Source: Methyloceanibacter sp. wino2
GTDB taxonomy: Bacteria > Pseudomonadota > Alphaproteobacteria > Rhizobiales > Methyloligellaceae
Assembly (NCBI RefSeq): GCF_003071365.1
Contig: NZ_CP028960.1
Coordinates: 682,001-746,000 of the forward strand
Reading direction: 5' to 3'
DNA length: 64,000 nt
Part shown: one piece after another, positions 27,063 through 36,646 of the stretch
Layout: every line of letters begins with the position of its first letter
Position numbering within the stretch: position 1 is the stretch's first letter
Notes under the pieces: model-generated
Databases searched by the model: none
The model's input: the letters and a program-made list of their open reading frames with translations, nothing else
What the model was told of the DNA's origin: nothing
Translations under genes and position numbers: made by a program

Positions 27063-28178
27063 CTAGCTCGCCAGCTTGTCGCGGTTGTGGGGCGACAACC
27101 GCCGGCGGAACGCCTCGGTCAACGCCGGCAGTAGCTTGATGGCGTCCGCGACGAGGCCGACATGGGCGAAGTCGAAAATGGGCGCGTTCTTATCCGTATT
27201 GATCGCAACGATGAGATCGGACCCTTCGACTCCCACCCGGTGCTGAATCGCGCCTGATATGCCAGCGGCGATATAGAGCTTGGGTCGGATGGTCTTTCCG
27301 GTCTGCCCGATCTGCCGATCGCTCGGCACCCAACCCTTCTGCACGAGGGGACGGGAACAGCCGTATTCGGCGCCGAGCGTCGTCGCGAGCTGCTTGACCA
27401 GCTGGAAGTTCTCCGGCGACCCCAGACCCATTCCCCCCGCGACCACCACGTCCGCATAGGCAAGGTTCGACGTGGCCGCGTCGCGGGCCGGAAGAAAATC
27501 CAGCACCTTGGTGACGATGTCGTCCTCGACCAGCCCCAGCGGGTGGGTGATGACTTTTCCGACGGGCCGCTCGACGCGCTCGGGCATCGGCATCACGCGG
27601 GGGCGCACCGTCGCCATCTGCGGCCGATAGTTGAGCGTATAGATCGTGCACAGAAGGGAACCGCCGAAGGTCGGCCGCGTCGCCGCAAGCGACTTGTCGT
27701 CGTCCACGTCGAGCTCGGTGCTGTCAGCGGTCAGTCCGGTCTTCAGCGTGGTCGCGACCGAGCCCGCCAGATCGCGGCCGAGCGTGGTCGCGCCGAGAAG
27801 CAGGATCTCGGGCTGGTAGGTGTTGACCAGATCGGTCATCGCCTTGGTGTAAGGCTCGTTACGGTAGTCCCTGAGCAGCGGGTCCGCGACGAGATAGGCG
27901 AGATCGGCGCCGTAGTTGAACGCCTCGGCCACCACGTGCTGGGTTTCCGCGCCTTCGGGCCCCAGAACGACTGCGGCGAGGTCCACATCCAGCTTGTCCG
28001 CGAGCTTGCGGCCTTCACCCAGCAGCTCCCAGGAAACAGGATGCACCTGGCCACGCTCTTGCTCGACGAAAACCCAGACGTGCTTGTAGGGCTTGAAGTG
28101 GTCCGGCAATTCTTTCTTCGAAGCCGCGCGGCCGCCGGCTTGAGGCTTGGCAGGAGGTGTTTTGGGAGCGTCAGCCAT
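27063..28178 (-). CDS. fixB: FixB, electron transfer flavoprotein alpha-type subunit
   Basis: 371-residue ETF alpha homologue. The C-terminal FAD domain shows the ETF alpha signature ([16 protein letters not shown], about 305-320) and [12 protein letters not shown] near 128. The N-terminal ~35 residues are rich in Pro, Ala and Lys and precede the first conserved strand ([12 protein letters not shown]), a linker often seen in FixB. With FixA it carries the bifurcating and transfer FADs of FixABCX. It is 18 bp after fixA. Confidence 0.92.
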   Translation of the reverse strand: MADAPKTPPAKPQAGGRAASKKELPDHFKPYKHVWVFVEQERGQVHPVSWELLGEGRKLADKLDVDLAAVVLGPEGAETQHVVAEAFNYGADLAYLVADPLLRDYRNEPYTKAMTDLVNTYQPEILLLGATTLGRDLAGSVATTLKTGLTADSTELDVDDDKSLAATRPTFGGSLLCTIYTLNYRPQMATVRPRVMPMPERVERPVGKVITHPLGLVEDDIVTKVLDFLPARDAATSNLAYADVVVAGGMGLGSPENFQLVKQLATTLGAEYGCSRPLVQKGWVPSDRQIGQTGKTIRPKLYIAAGISGAIQHRVGVEGSDLIVAINTDKNAPIFDFAHVGLVADAIKLLPALTEAFRRRLSPHNRDKLAS

Positions 28179-28196
28179 GCGTCGTCCTTCTTCCCC

Positions 28197-29042
28197 TCAA
28201 TAACCGCTCGCGAGCGCGGAGAGATCGTCCTCAAGGGCGGGCTGCCGCTTGAAGATCTCGTCAATCAGCGCTTCGGCCGGCACTTGGTCCTCGGTCTCGA
28301 TGAAAGCCGCCTTCTCCGAGCGTGCGCTCGGCGCGAACACCTTCTTGACGATCGTCGGCGAACCGCGAAGGCCGCATTTCTGCATGTCCTCGATACCGGC
28401 ATCCGCCGCGCTCCAGCGGACGACCTCCGCACGCGCCGCCGCGATGGCTTCTTCCAGCGTGCCGCGCCGCAAGTCGTTCGTGCCTTCCAGCATGGCGACG
28501 AGAACGGGCAGCTGGCTCTTCAGCACCTGAACGCCGGCCTCGGAACGGCGCTCGACCACGATCTCCTTGGCGTCCGTGTCGACGGAATCGATCTTGGAAA
28601 TGTAGGTCAGCTGCCGGAGGTCGAGGCGCTTGGCGATGCCCGGTCCGACCTGGGCCGTGTCGCCGTCAATCGTCTGCTTGCCGGTGAAGACGATGTCGGG
28701 CGCACCGAACGTTTCACCGATCTTCTTGATGGCTGTGGCCAGCGCATAGGTCGTGGCCAGCGTGTCGGAGCCTGCGAAGAATCGGTCCGTGAGAAGGACC
28801 GCGCGGTCGACGCCGAACGAGAGCACGCGGCGCAAGGAGTCCTCGGCCGATGGCGGCCCCATGGTCAGCACCGTGACCTCGCCGCCATGCGTGTCGCGGA
28901 GACGCAGCGCTTCTTCAACGGCGAACAGGTCGTAGGGATTGATGATCGTGGGCACGCCCTGGCGCATGATCGTATTGGTCACGGGGTGAACGCGGATCTG
29001 CGCCGAGTCCGGAACCTGTTTTATGCAAACGACGATATGCAT
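28197..29042 (-). CDS. fixA: FixA, electron transfer flavoprotein beta-type subunit
   Basis: 281-residue ETF beta homologue starting MHIVVCIKQVPDSAQIRVHP, the classic FixA start. The AMP/FAD-binding-type segment FTGKQTIDGDTAQVGPG is present near 140. It forms the FixAB heterodimer that takes electrons from NADH. It is the first gene of fixABCX and is preceded by a near-perfect sigma54 promoter (46 bp upstream) and a NifA UAS, so it is expected to be NifA/RpoN-dependent. Confidence 0.93.
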   Translation of the reverse strand: MHIVVCIKQVPDSAQIRVHPVTNTIMRQGVPTIINPYDLFAVEEALRLRDTHGGEVTVLTMGPPSAEDSLRRVLSFGVDRAVLLTDRFFAGSDTLATTYALATAIKKIGETFGAPDIVFTGKQTIDGDTAQVGPGIAKRLDLRQLTYISKIDSVDTDAKEIVVERRSEAGVQVLKSQLPVLVAMLEGTNDLRRGTLEEAIAAARAEVVRWSAADAGIEDMQKCGLRGSPTIVKKVFAPSARSEKAAFIETEDQVPAEALIDEIFKRQPALEDDLSALASGY

Positions 29043-29087
29043 CGGGATCTTCTCCTAGCGAGGCCACGCGGCCTTGGAGAATAGATG

Positions 29088-29103
29088 AGCAAACGGCGTG
29101 CCA
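29088..29103 (-). promoter_or_regulatory. Sigma54 promoter of fixABCX
   Basis: Read on the minus strand: TGGCACG-CCGT-TTGCT, a full match to TGGCACG-N4-TTGCW. It lies 46 bp before the fixA ATG. Confidence 0.9.
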
Positions 29104-29210
29104 AGGTCTCTCCGCTCAAAATAATCATTCAATTCCAATGCTTTATACTGAACCCCGACCGAACCGTTCGAAACCCGACAGGTCCGGCTGCGCATGCATT
29201 CGAACGGGCT

Positions 29211-29226
29211 TGTCGGGAACGCGACA
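29211..29226. promoter_or_regulatory. NifA upstream activator sequence for fixA
   Basis: TGT-CGGGAACGCG-ACA, an exact TGT-N10-ACA site about 140 bp upstream of the predicted fixA transcription start, within the usual NifA range. Confidence 0.85.
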
Positions 29227-29265
29227 GTCGCGCGATGGGAAGCGGGCGACTGCGAATGCCGCGCC

Positions 29266-29610
29266 TTATTTGAGCGAGTCTAAAGAGACGAAGTTCGCCG
29301 GCGCTTCGGGCTCGGCCTTCGGCGCGATGGCCTCTTTGTGCACCTTGAAAACGCGCTCATCGATCGGCGAGGACTTCACGAAATCCTCGTAAGCGCGTTC
29401 GAGAACCGCCTTGCAGCGCGCTTCGACGTCCGCATCCGACACGCCGTCGAGGTCCTCGCTTGCGAGGTACTCCCCCATCCTTCTCAGGATATGGAGCCGC
29501 GCCACGTTCACGACCTTGGGGTCGTACCCGACGCCGAGAATGTCGAAGAACTCTTCCGCCGCTGACGCATCGTTCAGTTTGGCGAGAATGTTTCCATCGG
29601 AGGTCGTCAT
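29266..29610 (-). CDS. nifW: Nitrogenase-stabilising/protective protein NifW
   Basis: 114 residues of the NifW family. The body [38 protein letters not shown] shows the family's DILGV and PxVVNVxRLHIL segments (cited here only by position, residues 12-49). NifW protects the MoFe protein from oxygen or helps its maturation, often with NifZ. The start overlaps the end of cysE (ATGA). It ends the hesB-nifUSV-cysE-nifW unit; fixA follows with its own promoter ~220 bp on. Confidence 0.9.
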   Translation of the reverse strand: MTTSDGNILAKLNDASAAEEFFDILGVGYDPKVVNVARLHILRRMGEYLASEDLDGVSDADVEARCKAVLERAYEDFVKSSPIDERVFKVHKEAIAPKAEPEAPANFVSLDSLK

Positions 29611-30407
29611 GAGCAGGGCTCCTCTTGATCGTGCTTTTCGTCAGACCGCTCTTCGCGCACATGCCGTTGCAGAAGCCCAAGCCTCGCCTCGACGAAATCA
29701 ACCCGGTCGATGATGTGCGACAGCGCCGCGCTGACAGGGTCGGGCATGAAGTGGTGATTGAGATCGATGCGGCCGACCTTCTTGCCCGCGCCGTCCGGAT
29801 AAACGACCTTCGCCGGGATGCCGACCACGGTCACATCCGCGGGCACGTCGTTCACGACGACGGAGTTGGCGCCGACGCGGGTTCCGCGGCCGACGGTTAT
29901 GGGGCCGAGTATCTTGGCGCCCGCGCCGACCACCACATCGTCTTCGAGGCTCGGGTGCCGTTTCCCCGGCGACCAGGTCGTTCCGCCCAGCGTCACGCCG
30001 TGATAGAGCGTCACGTCGTCACCGATCTCGGCTGTTTCGCCGATGACGACGCCGGCACCGTGATCGATGAAGAAGCGCCGCCCGATCGTCGCGCCCGGAT
30101 GAATATCCACATTGGTGAGGAACCGTCCGAGCCAGGACAGGAACCGGGCCGGGAAGCGCCATCCTCGCCGCCAAAGCCTATTGGAGAGGCGGTGCCAGAT
30201 CACGGCGTGGACGCCGGGATAGGTGAGCAGGCTTTCGAGCTCGCCCCGCGCGGCCGGATCGCGCAGCTTCACGCAGCGAAGGTCTTCGCGGAGCAGGCGC
30301 AGCAGGGACAGTTGCTCAGCCGCCTCGCCGGAGGTCGAAGAATCCTCGATCGGCACATCCGCATCGCTCTCGGTGATGTTCACGCTATCGGTCACGGCCG
30401 GCCTCAC
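29607..30407 (-). CDS. cysE: nif-associated serine O-acetyltransferase (CysE/NifP)
   Basis: 266-residue serine acetyltransferase: N-terminal helical domain (about 40-110) followed by a left-handed hexapeptide-repeat domain (about 120-215) with the catalytic His in [12 protein letters not shown] and the substrate loop [13 protein letters not shown]. It makes O-acetylserine for cysteine synthesis. The copy within nif operons (nifP) boosts cysteine supply to NifS for cluster building. It overlaps nifV upstream and nifW downstream by 4 bp each. The ~30-residue acidic N-terminal extension has no known role. Confidence 0.9.
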   Translation of the reverse strand: MRPAVTDSVNITESDADVPIEDSSTSGEAAEQLSLLRLLREDLRCVKLRDPAARGELESLLTYPGVHAVIWHRLSNRLWRRGWRFPARFLSWLGRFLTNVDIHPGATIGRRFFIDHGAGVVIGETAEIGDDVTLYHGVTLGGTTWSPGKRHPSLEDDVVVGAGAKILGPITVGRGTRVGANSVVVNDVPADVTVVGIPAKVVYPDGAGKKVGRIDLNHHFMPDPVSAALSHIIDRVDFVEARLGLLQRHVREERSDEKHDQEEPCS

Positions 30408-31567
30408 ATCGCAACTTCGAGCACCGACTCACGATGGACCTCTTCCCAGATCTCGGTGAGGTCCTCGGCGGTGACGGGATTCTTGGTGGTGGCAGCTTGC
30501 TCGCGCACGCGCTCGAGGATCGCACGCAACTCAAGTCCGTTGGCGGACAGGTTGAGGTTGGACAGGGAGGCGGCGAGCGCCGCGAAGCCGGAATGCTTGC
30601 CCAAGACGATGGAATGGGACCGTCCGAGGGTGGACGGGTCCAACGACTGGTACGTCCGCGCATCCTTCAGCAGGCCATCGACGTGAATACCCGACTCATG
30701 GGTGAACACATGATCGCCGACGATCGCCTTGTTGAGTGGGATCGGACGCGCGGCGGCGGCCGAAACCAGGAACGCGATGGAACCCAACGCCGTCATATCG
30801 ACGGCCGTATCGCAACCGTAGAGATGGTGAAGGCTGACAGCCACTTCTTCCAGCGGCGCATTGCCTGCCCGTTCGCCGAGCCCGATGACCGTGACCGAGG
30901 CGTGGGTGGCGCCGGCACGGATCGCCGCCAGCGTATTTGCGGTCGCAAGCCCCAGATCGTCATGGGCATGAATCTCGAGTTCCAGCGCGGTTTCGGCGCG
31001 CAACGCCGCGACAAGGCTGTAGGCTGCGAAGGGCTCCAACACACTTAAGGTATCAGCGACCCGGAACCGTCGCGCTCCGGCCTGTTCGGCTGCCTTGACC
31101 ACCTCAATCAAAAAGGCCGGATCGGCGCGCGATGAGTCCTCCCCGCCGACCGCGACGTCGAGGCCGCGCTCGCGCGCATAGCCAACGACGTGCACGAGCC
31201 TATCGAGCGCCTGCTGCCGGCCGCCATGAAGTTTCGCGGCGATCTGAACGTCGGAAACGGGAAGCGACAGATTGACCATCGGCACGGCCGACGCCAACGC
31301 CGCATCGACGTCGTCGCAGCTCATGCGGCACCAGGCGATCGGCGTCGCGGGCAAGCCCGCCTCGACGACCGCACGAATGGCGGCAATCTCCTGTGCGCCC
31401 ATGGCCGGCGTGCCGACCTCGATCTCCGGAACGCCTGCGTCGGCGAGGGCCGAGGCGATTGCCAGTTTTTCCTCAAGGCTGAAGGCGACGCCCGGCGCCT
31501 GTTCGCCATCGCGCAGGGTTGTGTCGTTGAGCACGACCGGCAGCGGTGTCGTCGGACGGTCAAGCAT
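30404..31567 (-). CDS. nifV: Homocitrate synthase NifV
   Basis: 387-residue alpha-isopropylmalate/homocitrate synthase family protein. [16 protein letters not shown] (about 15-30) carries the metal-binding Asp and catalytic Arg; the metal-binding His pair is in IHAHDDLG near 200; the [14 protein letters not shown] motif follows. It condenses acetyl-CoA and 2-oxoglutarate to homocitrate, the organic ligand of FeMo-co. ATG 31567 lies 8 bp inside the end of nifS; the frame extends to 31735 as shadow. The gene is in the hesB-nifUSV-cysE-nifW operon. Confidence 0.93.
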   Translation of the reverse strand: MLDRPTTPLPVVLNDTTLRDGEQAPGVAFSLEEKLAIASALADAGVPEIEVGTPAMGAQEIAAIRAVVEAGLPATPIAWCRMSCDDVDAALASAVPMVNLSLPVSDVQIAAKLHGGRQQALDRLVHVVGYARERGLDVAVGGEDSSRADPAFLIEVVKAAEQAGARRFRVADTLSVLEPFAAYSLVAALRAETALELEIHAHDDLGLATANTLAAIRAGATHASVTVIGLGERAGNAPLEEVAVSLHHLYGCDTAVDMTALGSIAFLVSAAAARPIPLNKAIVGDHVFTHESGIHVDGLLKDARTYQSLDPSTLGRSHSIVLGKHSGFAALAASLSNLNLSANGLELRAILERVREQAATTKNPVTAEDLTEIWEEVHRESVLEVAM

Positions 31568-32750
31568 AAGCGGTCTCCTGGGTAGCCGTATCGCTTGCCT
31601 CCCCGTAAGGAGAGATTTCCCGCAGCTTCGCGATGATGCCCGGCAACACGTCGAGCACGCGATCGATCTCGGCTTCGGTGTTGTCTCGCGACAGGGAAAA
31701 GCGCACGGCGCCGCGCACGGCCGTCTCGGGAACACTCATCGCCTGAAGCACGTGCGACGGTTCGAAGGAGCCGGACGAACACGCCGAGCCGGATGAGGCG
31801 GCGATGCCTTCCTTGTCGAGCAGCAAGAGGATGCTTTCGCTCTCGATGTAGTCGAAAGCCACGCTCGTCGTGTTCGGCAGGCGGTCGTTGTCTGCGGCAA
31901 CGATGTAAGCGTTCGGGATATCGCGAAGGCCTGCCTCCAGCTTTGCTCTCAACGGCTTCAGGTAGTCGGCATCGGCGGCCATGCGTTCGCCCGCGAGTTC
32001 CGCGGCTTTGCCCAGCCCCACAATGCCCGGCACGTTTTCCGTTCCGGCGCGGCGCCCGCGCTCCTGGTGGCCGCCTTTGATCTGCGGGCGGAACCGCAAG
32101 CCCTTCCGCAAGTAGAGGGCGCCCACGCCTTTCGGCCCATGCAGCTTGTGACCCGAGAGCGAGAGCATGTCGATCTGCGTAGCTTTCAGGTCGATCGGAA
32201 TCTTACCGACGGCCTGAACGGCGTCCGTATGGAAGACGGCGCCCACTTCCTTGGCCATCTCCGCAAGCTCCACGACCGGCAGGATCGTGCCGGTCTCATT
32301 GTTCGCCCACATCATGGAGACGACCGCGACCCGCTCTGACAAGGCTTCCTTGTAGGCGACGACATCGATGCGGCCATTCTTGTCGACGGGGATCGTGTGA
32401 ACGCGAATGCCTTTGTTCTTCGCAAGCCAGTCGGCGAGCGTCCGCACCGCGGAATGTTCGATCGCGCTGATGATCATTTCGCGGCGAAGTGGCGCGCTTT
32501 CCAGCGCCGAGACGATCGCCGAATTGACGCTCTCGGTTCCGCCGGAGTTGAACATGATCTCGTGGGGATAGTCCGCACCAAGCAGAGACTGCACCTGCGT
32601 GCGCGCCTTCTGCACGGCCATGGCGGCCGCTTCGCCGGGACCGTGTTTCGAGGACGGATTGCCGAAGGTCTCGGTGAAGAACGGCAGCATGGCGGCGAGC
32701 ACATCGGGATCGACGCTGGTCGTCGCGTTATGGTCGAGATAAATGGTCAT
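31560..32750 (-). CDS. nifS: Cysteine desulfurase NifS
   Basis: 396-residue PLP enzyme that takes sulfur from cysteine for NifU-based cluster assembly. It starts [15 protein letters not shown]; the PLP lysine is in [11 protein letters not shown] near 200, and the active-site cysteine in [10 protein letters not shown] near 325. ATG 32750 overlaps the nifU stop (ATGA); longer frames to 32900 lie within nifU. It is group I (NifS/IscS-like), distinct from the group II SufS encoded at 54-55 kb. Confidence 0.94.
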   Translation of the reverse strand: MTIYLDHNATTSVDPDVLAAMLPFFTETFGNPSSKHGPGEAAAMAVQKARTQVQSLLGADYPHEIMFNSGGTESVNSAIVSALESAPLRREMIISAIEHSAVRTLADWLAKNKGIRVHTIPVDKNGRIDVVAYKEALSERVAVVSMMWANNETGTILPVVELAEMAKEVGAVFHTDAVQAVGKIPIDLKATQIDMLSLSGHKLHGPKGVGALYLRKGLRFRPQIKGGHQERGRRAGTENVPGIVGLGKAAELAGERMAADADYLKPLRAKLEAGLRDIPNAYIVAADNDRLPNTTSVAFDYIESESILLLLDKEGIAASSGSACSSGSFEPSHVLQAMSVPETAVRGAVRFSLSRDNTEAEIDRVLDVLPGIIAKLREISPYGEASDTATQETAYA

Positions 32751-33772
32751 TGCACAGGCACCACGCGCAGCGGCATGCCGGTCTTCTCGATGAGCCGCTG
32801 TTGCACCCCGCTCAAGGTCACCGAGGCCATCTGACATCCCATGCAGGCGCCGGTGAGCCTCACATAGGCCGTGTTCTCCTTGACCTCGACGAGCTCGCAA
32901 TCCCCGCCGTCCGCTTTGAGGTGCGGACGGAGCTCATCGATGGCCTTACTGACGACCTCGATCCGCTCTTCCTGATTGAGTTTGGCGAACGCGGCCATGC
33001 CTTGGGGTGTCGGCTGCGCCTCCTGGCCGCTGGTCGGCGCCGCATTCGGTCTCGCAATCCCCGGACCGATCGACTTCCCGTTGGCCTCGGTCACACCGTT
33101 TGGCTTCGCCGGCGCGCCATTGCCGTTCATCTGGAACTTCGCCGGCATGAAGTGCGAGGCCTTCACCGGTGCCTGGTAGGCGTCGGCCGCGGCGAGGATG
33201 CCCTCTTCCACCATGTCGGCGTTGACTTCGGCGAGCAGCGCCTCAATCGGCTTCTTGCAGCTCTGGCAGCCGCCGCTGACCTTGGTGTAGTTCGTGACTT
33301 GGCCCGGCAGTGTCAGCTTGTTGGCGCGGATGATGCGCTCGAGAAACGCCTTGCGCGCTGGGAAGCACTTGCAGATCGTCTCCGAGTCATCCGCGCCGTT
33401 CTGGCCGCGATAATGCGCAATGGCCGTTTGCAGCGCTTCCTGGCCCAGCACGGCGCAGTACATCTTGTCGTCCGGCAGTCCGCCGAGATAGTCGACGATG
33501 TCGGCGTCCGAGACAGCGCTCGCGTCGTCGATCGTCTTGCCGATGACAATCTCCGTCAGCGCGGAGGCGGCGGCAATCGACACGCCGCAGCCGAACGACT
33601 TGAAGCGCGCGTCCGTTATGACGCCCGAGTCCGGGTCGACCTTGATGGCGATCTTCAGGGCATCTCCGAAGGCGATCGTACCCGCCTGCCCTTCCGCGTC
33701 GGCCTGCTCGAGGACGCCGACATTGCGCGGGTTGAGAAAGTGATCTTGGACTTTATCGGAGCACTGCCACAT
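32747..33772 (-). CDS. nifU: Fe-S cluster scaffold NifU
   Basis: 341-residue three-domain NifU: IscU-like scaffold (1-125, cysteines in GCGVSIAAAS and near MYCAVLG), central permanent [2Fe-2S] BFD-like domain (about 130-185, CKCF ... GCQSCKK), and C-terminal NifU thioredoxin-like domain (about 265-341) with CMGC. A Pro/Ala/Asn-rich linker (about 205-260) is longer than usual. It builds [2Fe-2S] and [4Fe-4S] clusters with NifS and delivers them to NifH, NifB and others. It is 27 bp downstream of hesB. Confidence 0.94.
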   Translation of the reverse strand: MWQCSDKVQDHFLNPRNVGVLEQADAEGQAGTIAFGDALKIAIKVDPDSGVITDARFKSFGCGVSIAAASALTEIVIGKTIDDASAVSDADIVDYLGGLPDDKMYCAVLGQEALQTAIAHYRGQNGADDSETICKCFPARKAFLERIIRANKLTLPGQVTNYTKVSGGCQSCKKPIEALLAEVNADMVEEGILAAADAYQAPVKASHFMPAKFQMNGNGAPAKPNGVTEANGKSIGPGIARPNAAPTSGQEAQPTPQGMAAFAKLNQEERIEVVSKAIDELRPHLKADGGDCELVEVKENTAYVRLTGACMGCQMASVTLSGVQQRLIEKTGMPLRVVPVQ

Positions 33773-33799
33773 GCACGCTCTCCTTGCCGGGCCGAACGG

Positions 33800-34120
33800 T
33801 CAGCCGAACGACTTGCCGCAGGAGCACTGCGACGCCGCGTTCGGATTCTCGAAAACGAAGCCAGACCCCTGCAGACTGTCGACGAAGCCGACGGTCATGC
33901 CCGAAAGGAGCGGCTGGGAGTCGGGATCGACGAAGACTTTGACGCCCGAGGACTCGAACACCGCGTCGTCCTCGCGAGGCTCGGTGTCGAGGCCCACCAG
34001 ATATTTGTGGCCGGCGCAGCCACCGGTCTCCACCATGATGCGGAAGCCCGCACCCACCTTGCCAGCACGCTCCATCGCGCCTTTCACGGCGGTCGCGGCT
34101 TCCGGCGTCAGGTTAATCAT
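33800..34120 (-). CDS. HesB/IscA-type Fe-S carrier, nif-associated
   Basis: 106-residue A-type carrier protein. The three conserved cysteines are present: one in ETGGCAGHKY (about 36) and two in QCSCGKSF at the C-terminus. ATG 34120 with GGAGGT eight bases upstream gives MINLTPEAATAV, the family start; an upstream GTG at 34129 is less likely. It is the first gene after a sigma54 promoter (34179-34194), so it leads hesB-nifUSV-cysE-nifW. Such NifIscA/HesB proteins carry clusters from NifU to apo-targets. Confidence 0.9.
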   Translation of the reverse strand: MINLTPEAATAVKGAMERAGKVGAGFRIMVETGGCAGHKYLVGLDTEPREDDAVFESSGVKVFVDPDSQPLLSGMTVGFVDSLQGSGFVFENPNAASQCSCGKSFG

Positions 34121-34178
34121 CGACGGCACCTCCAGGTCATGTCCTCAGACACAAGTCGTGTCTCTTGACCCTTGACGG

Positions 34179-34194
34179 AGCAATCCGCGTGCCA
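34179..34194 (-). promoter_or_regulatory. Sigma54 promoter of hesB-nifUSV-cysE-nifW
   Basis: Minus-strand TGGCACG-CGGA-TTGCT, a full consensus match, 59 bp before the hesB ATG. Confidence 0.9.
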
Positions 34195-34238
34195 TCCGTT
34201 AACTTGTTGAATTTACGTGAGTTATTCCGGCGCTCGAT

Positions 34239-34254
34239 TGTCGGGTTCGTGACA
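34239..34254. promoter_or_regulatory. NifA UAS for the hesB-nifUSV operon
   Basis: TGT-CGGGTTCGTG-ACA, an exact TGT-N10-ACA site about 80 bp upstream of the predicted transcription start. It lies just beyond the irr stop codon. Confidence 0.85.
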
Positions 34255-34280
34255 TGCGTCGGATACGCGACGATGTCGGG

Positions 34281-34796
34281 TCACGCGGTCTCGGGCGCGT
34301 CCTTCTTCCGGCGCAAGCGCACCACCACGTCGACCCGGTCGATTTCGAACCCATCGGGCGCGACCGGCAGCTTGCCGAACTCGACGTCACCGTCCGGGAT
34401 GTCGAACAGCACTTCTTCGCCGCTGACGAAGAAGTGGTCGTGGTCGGTAGGGTTGGTATCGAAGTAGGACTTGGCACCATCGACGCCGACCTGCCGCAAC
34501 AGGCCGACCTCGGTGAACTGGTTCAGCGTGTTGTAGACCGTGGCCAGCGATACGTTGATCTTCGCCCTGACGGCCTCTTCACGCAGAAGCTCTGCGGTGA
34601 TGTGCCGGCCACCCTTCGAGAACAGCAACCAGCCGAGCGCCATGCGCTGGCGGGTCGGCCTGAGATTGACGGCACGCAGCATCTCTTCATAATCGCGCCA
34701 GGGGCAGCCAGACAGCCCGGCGCGCAAGGCCGCCCCTGGACGCGACTCCTCCGCCGAGGTTTCATCGACAGAGAACTTTTTGAAGTCTGGTTGCAT
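34281..34796 (-). CDS. irr: Fur-family iron/haem regulator Irr
   Basis: 171-residue Fur superfamily protein that matches Irr. It has the haem-regulatory Cys-Pro motif in GCPWRDYEEML (Cys31-Pro32), followed by LRPTRQRMALGWLLF and INVSLATVYNTLNQFTEVG (winged helix, about 45-110), and HDHFF where Bradyrhizobium Irr has a histidine run. Irr represses or activates iron and haem genes and is degraded or inactivated on haem binding. It is 27 bp downstream of nifQ on the same strand, so it appears to be the last gene of the nifHDKENX transcript, unusual for a global iron regulator. It may be a nif-dedicated paralogue; whether another irr exists cannot be seen here. Confidence 0.85.
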   Translation of the reverse strand: MQPDFKKFSVDETSAEESRPGAALRAGLSGCPWRDYEEMLRAVNLRPTRQRMALGWLLFSKGGRHITAELLREEAVRAKINVSLATVYNTLNQFTEVGLLRQVGVDGAKSYFDTNPTDHDHFFVSGEEVLFDIPDGDVEFGKLPVAPDGFEIDRVDVVVRLRRKKDAPETA

Positions 34797-34823
34797 CGTC
34801 GTTTCCGCCCTTCGGGTCTTTTC

Positions 34824-35540
34824 TTACGTCGCTTCGTCGAGGTCTTCAGCCCGGCGGGCGGCGGCCAGACGGCTCTCGCCGGTCTCCTCGCCGAAGCACA
34901 GGTCGAATTCGTTGCAGTCGGAGCACACCGGCGTGCTGCACAGGGTGAAGCCCTCGCCTTCGCAGAGCTTGCGGTAGAAGAAGCGCTTCCAGCGCATGTT
35001 TTGGGTATTGCCTGCGGCCAGTGGTGCGAAGTGACGTTCCAGAAGGCGCACAAGCTCCTTGCGATCGCGCAGGCCGAGATCTTCCCATAGATGGCTCGGC
35101 TCCATGCAGCGCCGCGCAATCATATGCGCCAGCAGGCGGCCGGCCTCTCCCTCGCTCGAGCGGTTCGCCAGCAGAAGCTCGCGCACCATCGCGATCTCGT
35201 CTTCGTCTTCCGTTGCGCCATCCGGGTACCACGCGGTCGCCAGCGGTACGGCGTGGGAGAACCAGCGCCAGAGCAGAAGATCGAGGTCGGACGCGGTCAA
35301 CCCGGCCTGACCCGCGACCTTGCCGTCTTCGGTCGCAGACACGGCCAGAATGGAGGCGAAGACATGCGCGTCGAAGTTTTCGTCGTCGACCGTCCAGAGG
35401 TCGCTCGGATCGCGCCGCGTCAACATGCGATAGGTCGCAATACCGAGCCCGGCCGCGTTGGAGTCCTTGCCCTTCAGCGGGGGCCACGGTCCATCCGCTG
35501 CAACTTCGAATCCCTCGGGGAGAATAACAGGCTTTGTCAC
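34824..35540 (-). CDS. nifQ: Molybdenum-processing protein NifQ
   Basis: 238-residue NifQ, the protein that delivers molybdenum as a Mo-Fe-S cluster to NifEN/NifH for FeMo-co. The diagnostic cysteines C-x4-C-x2-C-x5-C are Cys201, 206, 209 and 215. The start chosen is GTG 35540 (MTKPVILPEGF), just after the fdxB stop; the frame runs upstream to 35633 only by overlapping fdxB. The position between fdxB and irr fits the rhizobial order fdxB-nifQ. Confidence 0.85.
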   Translation of the reverse strand: MTKPVILPEGFEVAADGPWPPLKGKDSNAAGLGIATYRMLTRRDPSDLWTVDDENFDAHVFASILAVSATEDGKVAGQAGLTASDLDLLLWRWFSHAVPLATAWYPDGATEDEDEIAMVRELLLANRSSEGEAGRLLAHMIARRCMEPSHLWEDLGLRDRKELVRLLERHFAPLAAGNTQNMRWKRFFYRKLCEGEGFTLCSTPVCSDCNEFDLCFGEETGESRLAAARRAEDLDEAT

Positions 35541-35551
35541 GGTGCTTGTCC

Positions 35552-35863
35552 CTAGGCCGCGGCGGATTCGAGCTCGCTCGCAGGCGTGAAGCTCTGACAA
35601 TCCTTCGGACACACGCGATTGCAGGCGGAGCAACCGATGCAGTTGCCCGGATTCTCCATCACCATGACGAGACGATCGTAATCGTCACCGTCATCGTCTT
35701 CCGGGTCGAAGGGAACGAGGTCGCCGTCTTCGGTCATGCCCTGAAGATTCATGACGTCCCGGCCACAAACCTTGTGACAGCGCCCACACCCAATGCAGGT
35801 TTCCGAATTGATCGCCGTGAGATAGGTGGGCTCCCAGGGCTTCCCGTCTCGCCTTGTGAACAT
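35552..35863 (-). CDS. fdxB: nif-specific ferredoxin III (FdxB)
   Basis: 103-residue 2[4Fe-4S] ferredoxin with motifs CIGCGRCHKVC (23-33) and CIGCSACNRVC (75-85), separated by a long acidic insert (EDDDGDDYD). This architecture is that of the ferredoxin III family found next to nifX/nifQ. It may provide electrons during FeMo-co assembly. It follows the 68-residue NifX-associated gene by 41 bp. Confidence 0.92.
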   Translation of the reverse strand: MFTRRDGKPWEPTYLTAINSETCIGCGRCHKVCGRDVMNLQGMTEDGDLVPFDPEDDDGDDYDRLVMVMENPGNCIGCSACNRVCPKDCQSFTPASELESAAA

Positions 35864-35904
35864 TGCTTCGTCCCTTCCTTGGGTCTGGAGAGAGGCTTCC
35901 CCCG

Positions 35905-36111
35905 CTACGAGGCGAGCGCTTCCTGCTCCTTCAGTTCCTTACGAGCCGCCTCGAGAGCCTCGTAGGCGTCGTAGGCCTGCTGCGCCACGGACATGATGTT
36001 CGTCCAGTCGATCGGCAGATCCTCGGCGAGGTCGTGCAGGTTCATTTTCTGGGTCACGGCACGCGACGACAGCTTCTTGATCTTGGTCTTAAGTTCCTCG
36101 ACATCGGACAT
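35905..36111 (-). CDS. Small nif-associated helical protein (CCE_0567 / DUF683 type)
   Basis: 68 residues, almost wholly helical: MSDVEELKTKIKKLSSRAV, then MNLHDLAEDLP-DWTNIM and a charged C-terminal helix. It matches the small proteins regularly found between nifX-DUF269 and fdxB; a cyanobacterial member binds metal. The conserved NLHDLAEDLP motif is present. Its exact role in nitrogen fixation is unknown. Confidence 0.85.
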   Translation of the reverse strand: MSDVEELKTKIKKLSSRAVTQKMNLHDLAEDLPIDWTNIMSVAQQAYDAYEALEAARKELKEQEALAS

Positions 36112-36145
36112 AACGACTTCCTTTCTCCTTGTGCGTGTTCGGTCC

Positions 36146-36646
36146 CTAGTAGTTCGCGACCTCGGGAAACTTGCCGATCATTTCCACGGCGGAGGCCACG
36201 GCCTTGTCGCCTTCCGAGGCGAGCTTCTCGAAGCTCGGGAACCCGAAGCGGTGTACGTCCCGCAAATGTTTGTTGATGACGATCAGGCGGCCGGCGGCCA
36301 GGATCATCCGACCGAAACCTTCGTGATGCATCTTCATCATCGGCGAGACCATGATCCCGGTCTCGCGCTCGATGGCGAGGCCGATGGCGTTGTAATAAAG
36401 CTCGAGCCGCCACAACGTCTCCGGATCCGGATCGCCCATGATCGGGATCTGCTTGCGCTTTTCCTTGTCGAGCACATAGGGCTCGAGCAGTTCGAGATCG
36501 CTCTTGCTTTCCCAGACGCCATGGGTGTCCTGCGCCCGCCACTGCTTGATGAGTTCCTGGAAGAACGGCGAGTCCGTCGGGATCGTCTGTTCGGGCGCGG
36601 GCGCGCTCTCGTCGGTTTCAGCGATTGCTTCTGCGGCTTCAGCCAT
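36146..36646 (-). CDS. NifX-associated nitrogen fixation protein (DUF269)
   Basis: 166 residues of the DUF269 family, seen in nearly all proteobacterial nif clusters just after nifX. Family stretches include [35 protein letters not shown] and [19 protein letters not shown] 36646 overlaps the nifX stop by 8 bp; the track of the frame further upstream lies within nifX. The biochemical role is not established; the fixed neighbourhood points to FeMo-co trafficking. Confidence 0.9.
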   Translation of the reverse strand: MAEAAEAIAETDESAPAPEQTIPTDSPFFQELIKQWRAQDTHGVWESKSDLELLEPYVLDKEKRKQIPIMGDPDPETLWRLELYYNAIGLAIERETGIMVSPMMKMHHEGFGRMILAAGRLIVINKHLRDVHRFGFPSFEKLASEGDKAVASAVEMIGKFPEVANY

